From Chimonanthus salicifolius (Eukaryota; Streptophyta; Magnoliopsida; Laurales; Calycanthaceae): DNA of 64,000 nt. Below are positions 35,853 to 45,774 of this stretch, in pieces. The stretch's first letter is position 1; every line of letters starts with the position of its first letter. The stretch lies in NCBI GenBank assembly GCA_013350335.1, contig CM023532.1, forward strand, positions 93,555,064 through 93,619,063, read 5' to 3'. Position numbers and translations under genes: made by a program. Below the pieces are notes generated by a model. It was not told the DNA's origin and did no database searches. It saw nothing but the letters and a program-made list of their open reading frames with translations.

Positions 35853-36942
35853 CAGGGTGACTAGGAAACTGATTCTATCCTAGTTGGTATCTTTTCTTTC
35901 CTCATCTCTTTCTCTCTTTCACTAACTCAGTTAACAGATTGGTTGTATATGATTCTCAGATGTAGGCACAAGAGAGTTGATCGTTTCTTAGAGTGTGTGA
36001 ATTTTCTCAGTTCAAGGAAGATGATTAAATGATCACACAACATTCATATTTATAGAGGAGTTAACACAATTTTTCAAACTGTCCAATATCGATAGGTCAG
36101 GGGCACCGAAGAGTCGGTGTTCATATTTATTACCGTTCAACCACCCGACCATTGCACATTAAATGCACTCCCAAAGGCATTATTAATTCTCGGTCGATAG
36201 GTCGGTGTCACTGATGGGTCGACAATCATGGCATCGAGAGGTTGGTCCATACGAGGGTCTCGATCTAGGGCAACACCATGCAGATAGAGTTTCATGTCCT
36301 GAAACTTGTCCTGCCCAGAACGACCTATCGCCCTTTACCGAGGGGTCGGTTCTGGTACTCTCGATCGGTCTTGAATTACCGAGATGTTTGTTTTCTCGAG
36401 AGTCCATTTGAGTTCCAAGTTCCAGAACTCATAAGTTATCATCGACGAGTCGTTGACCGTGAGGGGTCGTTAAGTTCATCATCGAGGGGTCGGTGCATAC
36501 AAGACTCTCGATCAGAGGCATACCCAGAAGACAGTTCTATGTTCCAGAACCTTTGTCAATCTGGCCGACCAGTCTTTGACCACGATGGGTCGATCTTATC
36601 TCCACCGAGGGGTCGGTGAGAACGATTGGTCGAGCTGACAATGAACTTAATTCATATTTCTAAGTTCGCTTTCAATTCACTGTCAAGCTTTCTCTTCAGG
36701 CTTTTTATGATTTTACCATTTGTTCAAATAAACCTAGGAATGGTCCTCCTAAGGTGTAGGTACCACCTAAAGTCATTTGTGGCCAAATACTTATTTTGTG
36801 ATTGCCATAACGATGAACTTTAATCCGGTGGAGCATGATCTTCAATCTTGATCATCTTGAGTCTTCTAGTTTTTAGCAAGTGCTTCTTCACGAGTCATGG
36901 AATTGACAAACTTAGGGACTCGGCAAATCAGGGGCACTAACA
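35853..36942 (-). mobile_element. LTR-type retroelement fragment, right part
   Basis: On the minus strand the end at 36942 reads TGTTAGTGCCCCTGATTTGCC, homologous to the plus-strand start at 2031 (TGTTAGTGCCCCCGCTTGCC). A TATA-like CTATAAATA lies on the minus strand at 36046-36056. Between 36080 and 36620 the motif ACCGAGGGGTCGGT and variants recur, each a small hairpin (ACCGA...TCGGT). The first five bases, CAGGG, are the target duplication of the outer solo LTR. With the left part it makes about 2.45 kb with inverted homologous ends. Confidence 0.45.
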
Positions 36943-37917
36943 GGGCGCATGACGAATAGCCGAGACAGGACCTTCCCCTAGGCTTAGAACCCATATTGGT
37001 AAGATTAGACCAAACCTAGAGTAAATGGACCAATGCCTTGGAGCTCCTTGATCGTATCTTGAAAAAATATGGGCTATCAAAATGTCATGACTTGTGAGTC
37101 TCTTTCGACTAACCAAATAAAGTAATCAACTGGTAAAACCACCATGGTTGGATAGAGCTTTGAAATATCTTTTCATAAAGCCCCAAAACACTCAAATTGG
37201 ATTTCGATATATGTCCATTTTAGTGGAGAGTTGTTTTGTTGAAAATCTGTCCACACGACCCATCATGAATGGCGATCGATCGTGAGCATGATCAATTGTG
37301 AGTGTTGATGCTTTAAATTTGTAAATCTCACAAACTTACGAACCATTTGTTAGTATAGCATATGAATGCGAGGTCGAACTCATAGGAAATCACAAAAAAA
37401 ATGCTTAAAATTAACTATGTACCTTTTAAAAAGATGTAATCTTGAGAAAAATAAATTAAGTTTGGATTTAAATTAAAAAGATAAATTTTGATTGGAGAAC
37501 AAGTGAACACCATCTTTTATTTAATATGTGAACCAAATTAGTTCCTTTACTTTTTACATTAGTAAATCAATGGTTATGTAGTCATCTCTCTTGAATTAAA
37601 GTCATAAATTTTCGGATTAAAATAATATATTCGCAATCCAGTTAAAAATTCTTTTGAGTGAGAGGTTGGTTCTATACATGAAAGAATAAATTAAAGAATG
37701 AATAAAATATTAAACAAAGAATACAATGTTAAACTGAAAATCAAATAAAATACATGGATTACAAAACAAATAAACATACATCAAAGAAAACATTAAAAAT
37801 AAACTAATTAACATACATACAAGATGGATGGCATAAATAAAAGTAAATAGCAGAGTTGAATTGACATGAAAAAAAATGACAGAATAAAATAAAAGCATAA
37901 TTTAAAGGTAGATGTAG
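36943..37917. other. Unassigned, probable old retroelement sequence
   Basis: There is no gene I can support. The motif TGTTAGTATAGCATATG followed by GCGAGGTCGAACTCATAGG near 37350-37383 resembles the PBS-proximal part of degenerate plant retroelements. A GATCGATCGTGAGCATGATC motif occurs near 37275. The region is otherwise AT-rich. Confidence 0.25.
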
Positions 37918-38126
37918 GGTATCCCAACTGGTTGCCTCCCACTACTTTCAGTGAGAGGTAACAGGTTCAATCCTTGGTGGTGTTAACTGGGGGCACTCTA
38001 TGTGGGTGTGGGGTGTCCCCCCTAGGGTTTTAGGAGGGCGCGGTGTAAGCACACCTTGGCAACATGACTACAGACCGCCAAGGTGGGCTCGAGGTTTCCC
38101 TTGGTCTAAAAGGAAAAAAAAAAAAA
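37918..38126 (+). mobile_element. tRNA-derived SINE with poly-A tail
   Basis: A body of about 200 bp has a box-A-like TATCCCAACTGGTTG at 37920-37934 and a box-B-like GGTTCAATCC at 37964-37973, spaced as in RNA polymerase III promoters of tRNA-derived SINEs. It ends in an A-run at 38114-38126. Possible worn target duplications are GTAGATGTAG (37908-37917) and GTACCTGTAG (38127-38136), 8 of 10 matching. No internal open frame is expected. Confidence 0.65.
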
Positions 38127-38998
38127 GTACCTGTAGAATTTTTCTCTCATCACCCAAAATTATTAAATAAAAAAGAAACTTAGATCTGAAGTTTAACGCA
38201 CAGAATTCAAGATTCATTTTATACTTTTTAATTAAAATCTATACTCTTTGATCTAATTAAAGTTTGATCCTAGGTTCAACATTCACAACCTAAGACTTTA
38301 ATCAAATTTAGAACATAAATTAAAAATTAAAATAAAGCATAAAAGATATCATGAATAATCAGACTTTTCAATAATCTAAAAATGGACATTTCTTATTTAT
38401 TAAATGAAAGAATTCAATGTACAAAAGATGGAATTTCAATACATGAGACACTTTAAAAATAAATTGCAAAATAAAATAAATCTCACTTGCAATTTTCGAG
38501 TATGCTCCTTTGTCTTCAGTGTATTTTTCCAACTTTAGGTCCTTTTGAGCTACAGGTCAAATTCGAATTTGGCTTTGGGGTAGTGGGGTATTTATAGGCT
38601 CAAAGTTGGAATGGACGGATGAGATTAAATCTTGGTTTAAGTGACAATGAAGTGGCTTGGATTTAAATCTCAATGGAGTTGGATGGATGGGATTAAAGGT
38701 TGCAAAAGGTTAGGGTTTTCAAGGGCATGGTCAAATTTTAGGATGTGTAGGTGGCTTGGAGTGCAGTGCAAGCAAAGCTAGAGAGAATTTAGGATGGGGA
38801 TAGGCCTACACAAATTTGGAGTGTTGGTTTTAGGGTTTTGGGAGATGATAAATGGATGGTGGAGATTTGAAGATGGGATGATTGAATGGATGAGATGAAT
38901 TGAAGTGATGTGGAGGGTAGACATAGTGTATCCACATGAAGGGGATGAGAGTTATGTAAAAATCGTGTGGGATGCAAAGGGATAGGATGATGAGGTGT
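38127..38998 (-). other. Probable LTR remnant with a TATA-like box
   Basis: There are no coding features. On the minus strand CCTATAAATACCCC (38587-38600) is a good TATA box of the kind seen in plant LTRs. The rest is AT-rich with GGATGGATGAGAT-type simple stretches near 38860-38915. It ends where element D starts. Confidence 0.3.
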
Positions 38999-39714
38999 TG
39001 TCATGCCCTGACCCAAAACATAGGCACGTGACGCGGGATAATTTTACTTTTTCGAATATCACACATGGAAAACACACGTGTACTTACAACTCAATCATCA
39101 AGATCATAAATGAACTCAAATACCACTAATAACTCAAAGGGTATATAAATTCTTTACCATAAATGTTATCAAACATTCTAGAATTTATTACAACAAACCC
39201 TTAAAAATAAAATAGTAAAAACAATGTCACCAACTCAAATCAAATAAACAAGTAAATAAAATAATCAACTCAAATATGTAGGGCATCCAAAGCAGCATAA
39301 TAACTAAGCTCTTCCTCATGGTCCATCAGAGCCATCCGTTGCAATATTACCTGAAATTGCAAGGACGTACAAACAATATTTAGTGAGAAAATATGCATGC
39401 TACACACTCACGCAACCACATTAATGATAATGTATGAAATGGAATATAAATAAGGCTATGCTATCAAGTCATGCCATGTCCACCCAAGGAAACCAATCTC
39501 ATTACCGTGAACAAAATGTCCACCCAAGGATAACTCTACGGAACGGGCTATCAATAATCATGATCCCTTAAGGGACATAGGCTACAACTTACAAGTGGAG
39601 ATCTCCATACAACATAGATAATCTACCTCACCATGCGTCCCTTCACCACTCTGGTGATTAAGTCAACTCTAAGGTGATCATTAGGTGACTTACCAACTTA
39701 CTATTGTCCAAGCA

Positions 39715-39870
39715 GGGTTCACAAGTATCTAACCCTACGTAATCCGTCTTACTAAGTCGGTACTGCTCGCATAGGCTCACGAGTATCTAACCCTGTGTAA
39801 TGCATCATACTAAGTTAGTACCGCCCGCTTAGGCTCACGAGTATCTGACCCTGCGTAACTGCACACCAAG
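39715..39870. repeat. 58-bp tandem repeat in LTR of D
   Basis: Units begin at 39715, 39773 and 39831 with AGG(T/C)TCAC(A/G)AGTATCT, a 58-bp period. Nearby, a second repeat built on ACCTACA(A/T)CGCGAA...GGAGCTATACTCCTC of about 70 bp occurs near 39894, 39959 and, beyond the solo LTR insertion, 44222. Confidence 0.8.
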
Positions 39871-40502
39871 TGTACAGATTAGTAATGAGAGGGACCTACA
39901 ACGCGAAGCATGTGAGGGGCTATACTCCTCAACGACAACCAAAACAGCCATGAGAATAACCTACATCGCGAAAAATGATAGGAGCTATACTCCTCAACTG
40001 TAATATCCTAGATTTTTCAATATATCAATATTTACGAAAATGCCATTGGATTCATGAATTAAAGGGTTATGATCATAGATGAGAAAAATTGTGGGACCCA
40101 TTGTTCAAATAAGACCCAATGTGCGTACTATGGGATTAAATTAAATTAAATGGGTAATGTACAATTATTTGGGTCAAAGTGGTTAATTGGGTCAAAGGAC
40201 CCAATTGGGACCCAATGGGTCGTTGTGGACATGATTGACCATTGGGTGAGCTTAAGATTAATTGGGTTAGGCTGAATTGAATGGAATGTTAACAAGTGTT
40301 TAAGATAACTCAAATTGAAGATTGAGTTGAAATAAATGATGGAGTTTAGTTGAGTTGAATTTATGGGTTGAGTTGCATTAAATTGATGAGTTACATGGGT
40401 GAGTTGTGTCATATGAGTTGGATGGGAGGTTATGGAGATATTTATCTCAAAGGGTGAGGTGTGAAGTTGAAGGAATGGAGTTTCAAGTTTAAACACTACA
40501 TT

Positions 40503-41290
40503 ACACGTTGGAATGCATGGGAGGTTATCCCATGCATGAAACTCTTAGATAAGTAATCAATGATGTGGCGGTATTAAGAGTTACATAAGTAAGGCGCTTA
40601 TTTCAAACCCTTGTACACGTTGGCTGTATGGAGAGGTAATTCCATGCATGTAACTCCTACATAAGAAATGAACGGGGTGGCTGTTTTAGGAGTTACATAA
40701 GGTGTGAAGTGTATTTCAAGTTTAAATTCATATACACGTTGGAATTGCATGGGATAGATGAATGGTCCAAAGGGTTAAGATATAAAACCATTGGCATGTA
40801 GGAGCTTCATCTCAAGGATGAAACTCCCACATGAGCACCTAATGGAAGGTGAGGGTTATGGAACTCAATATTCAAATATGACCGTTGGATGCTATGGGAG
40901 TTTCATCTTAAGGATGAAACCCCCAAGATGGGAGTTAAATAAGCATGTGGGTTACTCAAGCCAAGCAATGGCTACAACGTTGGATGCATGGGAATTATTT
41001 CTCATGCATGAAACTCCAAAAGGGGCCAATAATGGAGAGGTGGCTGTTATACAAGTCAAAGCGATGAGACACCGTTGGGCACCTTGGGAGTTTCATCTCA
41101 AGGATGAAACCCCAAGGAAGGTATTAAACAAATGAGAGTTACAAGTGGGTTCACACTTGGAGAAGTGATGGAGAAGGGTTGCATCTAGGGCAGCCAAGAG
41201 CCAAGGAAACCATTGGAGGTTTCATCTTAAGGATGAAACCCCCAAATGAAATGAGTAATGGAAATAAGTGGGAGGGGAGTTACATGTGGT
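40503..41290 (+). repeat. Diverged tandem series of about 100 bp, each unit with a hairpin
   Basis: About eight units start with ACGTTGG or a variant (40503, 40617, 40736, 40789, 40882, 40977, 41071, 41210). Each unit then carries a different inverted repeat at the same place, for example CATGGGA...TCCCATG (near 40517), GGGAGTTTCATC...GATGAAAC (near 40898) and GAGTTTCATC...GATGAAAC (near 41089). The 8457 solo LTR has the related GGGGGTTTCATC...GATGAAAC at 11471. Confidence 0.8.
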
Positions 41291-41336
41291 GCCAACCTTG
41301 GGCTGAAGTTCATTAGCCAAAAAGGGTTTCATTTTC

Positions 41337-41518
41337 ACTCTCTCTCTCTCTCTCTCTCTCTCCCTCTCTCCCTCTCTTGCACGTTGTCACCTCTCAAGAC
41401 CAAAGGCATTGGCTGATTATATCTCATACCAATCAGTCCTTGGCTGATCCTTTCACCAAGACAAATTCAGCAAAGGAGTTTGGCATCAAGGTTATCACTC
41501 TCATCCAAGGCCAAAAGT

Positions 41519-41554
<36 letters not shown>

Positions 41555-41720
41555 CCTCTCTTGGATGTTGTTCATCTCTCAAGACCAAAGGCATTGGCTG
41601 ATTGTCTTCCATACCAATCATCCTTGGCCGATCATCTTTCCAAGTCAAAGTACACATAGAGCAAAGGAGTTTGGCATCAAGGTTTAAGATCAAATTTCTA
41701 TCTCTCTCTCTCCCTCTCAA
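41337..41720 (+). repeat. Leader duplicated with (CT)n microsatellites
   Basis: Three CT runs (41337-41376, 41523-41560, 41701-41717) each open a related segment of about 180 bp containing CTCAAGACCAAAGGCATTGGCTG and CAAAGGAGTTTGGCATCAAGG or shorter variants. The copies are clearly diverged, so the duplications are older than the microsatellite expansion. Confidence 0.85.
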
Positions 41721-41904
41721 ATCTGTACCTTGGCCAAATTATTCCAAGGAGTTGGCAGCAAGGTCAGTCTCGGCCAAAAGAACAAGAAGAAAGAAGGAGA
41801 GGCTAAGGAAGTAAAGGACCAAGGAAGGAGTCAAAGAACCGAAGGAGTCGCGGTATTGGTAAGTGCACTATGAACCCTTGTAAATAAGTTGGTTAAGGGA
41901 ATAT

Positions 41905-42996
41905 GATCCGGCCATTGTATGGCCGAATCTACCAAGGGTTTAGATCAAGGATTATGCTGTTTAAAAATGGCAAAACATGGACTATAGGGTTCGGCCACTT
42001 TGGATGGCCGAACCCCATGAAAGGATGCGGTGATTTTTATGGTTGTTAAGGGATAAAAACCATACTATGTAATGAAGATTTAAAAGGGTTTTGAATGGAG
42101 ATAAATTTAATATTTTGGCTTGGCCATTGGATGGCTGAACCATGTGGTTTTCATGGCTAAAGTGTAGTGCCTAATTTGTATATAAATGATGGAATCATTG
42201 AGTTAAAGGAACCATAGGGTTCGGCCATGAGTATGGCCGAACCCCATGGACTGTTTTTATGGGTTATTTAGAGTGAGAACATGGTTGGAAATTATGGATT
42301 ATGATATGCTTTTGACTTGAGAATCACCTATGTTTATTTATGGACTTAGTATAAGAAAATAATCAGCCATCAAAGATGATGGAAAGAGGCACAAAAATCA
42401 GTTTGGTGAGGTTCGGCCATGTAGTATGGCCGAACCCCACTAATGGTCATGGATGGACTATGAGGTTAACTTATAATGAAATTAGGCAAAATTAAATGGA
42501 GATATATGTATGAAGGATTTAAAGTACTAAATTAAGATGGTGAGGTTCGGCCATGTTGTATGGCCAAACCCCACTAAGGTGGTTTGGTTATGGACTTTGG
42601 TTTTTAAGCAAAATTAAACAAAGGGTTAGTATAGTGGCATTATTGTAAATATGGAGGAAATGATCAAAGGTGAAATGATCAAAGATGAAATGACCAAAGG
42701 ATTTGAAATATGGGCCAAAACCAAAGTGGTAAGGTTCGACCATGTTGTATGGCCGAACCCTACCAAGGTTCATTTGGAAGATTAAGTTATTTGAATGATG
42801 TGTTTGGGCTTAAAAATACAAAGAAGGGTTTAAAACAAAATTAAGTGAGTTTCGGCCATGGTGTATGGCCGAATCCCACAAGGTTGCATTTGGTGGATTG
42901 GGGTTTGTATATAAGTTAATTGAATGGTTTTGGTTAAATAAAAAGAGAGACCAAAATTTAAGTGGGTGAGGTTCGGCCACGGGGTATGGCCGAACC
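41905..42996 (+). repeat. About nine GGTTCGGCCAT-type palindromes
   Basis: Copies lie near 41905, 41988, 42118, 42218, 42410, 42544, 42733, 42849 and 42970. Outer flanks differ between copies yet still pair: GTGAG with CCCAC at 42410 and 42970, GTAAG with CCTAC at 42733. The 41905 copy reads GATCCGGCCAT with ATGGCCGAATC. Confidence 0.9.
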
Positions 42997-43324
42997 CCAC
43001 AAAGTGGTTTTTGGGACTTAGACTAAGTTGGAAATTATATGGACATATGTTTGACTTGCTGCTATATAAATAGGGTAACGGGACTCTTGGAACGGTATTC
43101 AAGTCGTGAACGGGTGACGGTTTTAAAGAGCGGTCAATCTAAGTGAACTTTGTGTAGGTTTCCTACCTTTTTGAACCACACTCATATTTGATGTTTTATC
43201 ATAATTTTGATGAATTATGTGTTAAGTTATTATGTTTCAAAGTGGTTTTATATGTTAAGATGTGTTTACAAATGGCATGAAATCATGGACATCTCATGCA
43301 TGGCATGGGTGGTGATTATGGAAA

Positions 43325-43480
43325 CCGGGGCCACACTCCGTCGGGGCGTCCGAAAGACCACTGTGGGGTACCTTGATGATGAGAATCCCATCAAGAGGAA
43401 TCCGGAGGCCACACTCCGTCGGGGCGTCCGAAAGACCACTGTGGGGTACCTTGACGATGAGAATCCCGTCAAGAGGAAGC
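43325..43480 (+). repeat. Two 77-bp units with alternative hairpin stems
   Basis: Each unit has CACTCCGTCGGGGCGTCCGA and then a hairpin: CTTGATG with CATCAAG in unit 1, CTTGACG with CGTCAAG in unit 2. The two units are nearly identical apart from this paired change and a few bases. Confidence 0.9.
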
Positions 43481-45774
43481 TATGTATATTTGTGATGGGT
43501 GGGACTCATTACATGTGCATTTTATACATGGCATTGTTTTTATGAGATTTTGATGAACATGTATTACTCTATTATTTGCATGTTTTGTTACTAACCTTGT
43601 GGTAGACCTAATTGGAAACACCTACTGGGCGCGTTGATCTAACGCTCTATCTCTATCCTTAGTGGATGACGCAGGAAAGGGGAAGAACGAGGATTTTGAA
43701 GGAAACCAAGCATAGGAGCTTGGGCTTTGACTGGACTTAATTTATGGACTTGTTACTTAAGTTTATTTGGACAATGTAATTTGATAGTTAGATGATGTCG
43801 GCATGTAATAATGTAGTTAACTAGTTACTATGGTTTGGTTTATTTTGGATGGTTTGGAATGAATGTTAGCTTAAGGTTATTTTAGTAATTTTGGAAAATA
43901 TGATTATGTACTTTGCTATCTAAAGATATAAAATGGAGTAGTCTTAGGATCCATTATAATCCGCAGTTAGATTAAGATTAATTTATTCCGCAAGTCTTAT
44001 TTGTACCATGTGTGGATCAGTTCTTATGGACTTAGTCCATATGCACATGGGCTTGGCCAGTTAAGGGTCGGACTTTAGAAGTCCGAACTTAACTCGAGTC
44101 GTGACATCCTACCGCAATCACTTGTTTATTATTATTATTTTTTTTAAAAAAAAACTCTGATTATTATGGTGAAAAGGGCGGGGTGTTACATCAACGACAA
44201 CCACAAACAGCCGTGAGAGTGACCTACAATGCGAAGAATGATAGGAGCTATAGTCCTCGACGGCAACCCTACAGAACAAAGTCCCATAGCCGACGCCATT
44301 GTTCCAATAGGGTTCCTTAAACAAAACCATTATCCTGTCACACCAACCTCCTCTAGGGAGTGGGGACTCATACTAGTGGGGCCCAAACAAGAGAAAGTAC
44401 ATCATCAAGTCTTATAAACTCTTTGGGTCTCATCCCAACACTAGTAATTCTCAATATCATCATGCCTATTAACACAATATCCCATACTCACGTCCTACAT
44501 AACCTCCTATGCACATATCAGTAAGTAATACAAAAATGATCATATTCACAATTACATAGGAAACATATATGTCATAATCACGTAATTGCCATAATTTCAC
44601 AATGATAGCAGCATAACACATTCCATTACGTTTCATACATTCAACATAATTATCATATTGGGTTATTTTAGAGACATAGACTATACACTAACCTTGAGAT
44701 ACACACATCAGGTTTATTTAACATATTCTTAGTCCTTGCAATTTAATCAACCCGTCTCATGGTGGTTTAACATCTTCAGTCCAATAACTCCCTTTTTACA
44801 ACATAAACCCAGCTAAATTCATCAATAAATCATCTCAGCCCTTCACAGGGGTCTCCAATAATGATCACAAATTTTCTATCATCATAACAAGATAATAGAC
44901 ATGCTACAAATCACATAATAGGGAATTAATAACATCTCATGCATAGCATACACATCCATCCTATTTATCATGCATTAAACACATCAATAACCCAGTACAT
45001 TCCCTAAATCAATGAAATAACATACATGCATTCGTGCAATATGTGTGTAGCAATCCTCACCTCAAAATCACGATATCTCAGGTTGATCTTCTGGTCGTAC
45101 TTGAACAGGTTCGGGGTTCAAAGGCTTTAATAAATCAAAAAGAACATAATACATTCTATTTGTTCATCGATTAAGTCAAAACAAAGCTTAGAAGCAAAAT
45201 CCCCAAATTTAAACCCAAGATTTACCTCTAATCTGGTTTAATCCCTTCAATTTAAGGGAAATCCCCAAATCTCGTCCCATGAATCATCTTATAAAAATTA
45301 GCATATACCATTTTCCCCAATTTACTTCCCTTCTCATGGGTTCAAAACTCATTTTCAATTTAGATCTACACCCAACATGGTTCCATAACAAATATCCCCA
45401 ATTACTTCCATAAATTCCTTTCCAAATAAGGCATGAAAGCCATCACATACTCCATTCTCAACACATCCCATTAAGATCTCATCAAGAAAGAAGAAAGGGA
45501 AAGAGAAGGATAGATCTTACCTTTGGAGGAGAAGGAACCGTGCAAAAGGGCATTCCAAGTGTAGGAAATCCAAATCTAACGTCTTTAGTGGGTGAAAATC
45601 AATAGACGGAAGGTAGATGAAGCAAGTGTTTTTTTGTTAGAGAAGAAGGGTAGACTGTTTGGAAGAGGAAGGAGGTGAAATAAGCACAGTTTCGTGCAAA
45701 CACAGACTTATGTATAGACTTAGTTATGTACCCCCCTTAAAAGAAACTTCGTCCTCAAAATTTGAATCACCAAA

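Larger units (their letters stand above)
41859..43674 (+). other. Putative LTR-borne intron, family II
   Basis: Donor-like GTAAGTGC follows a GGAGTCGCGG box; acceptor-like TCTATCCTTAGTGGATGACGCAG|GAAA ends it. Position and flanking boxes match those in the TGTAATAGCCCG family although the rest of the sequence differs, which supports functional conservation. Unproven without RNA. Confidence 0.45.
39999..44190 (+). mobile_element. Solo LTR (family II) in LTR of D
   Basis: It runs from TGTAATATCCTAGATTTTTC to GAAAAGGGCGGGGTGTTACA, 4192 bp, with perfect TCAAC duplications at 39994-39998 and 44191-44195. In sense order it holds a tandem hairpin series (40503-41290), a CT-rich leader in about three copies (41337-41720), a donor-like GGTATTG|GTAAGTGC at 41859, about nine palindromes (41905-42996), GTAGGTTTCCTAC near 43156, two repeat units (43325-43480), an acceptor-like GATGACGCAG at 43674 and the 3' hairpin at 44059-44093. 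Confidence 0.95.
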
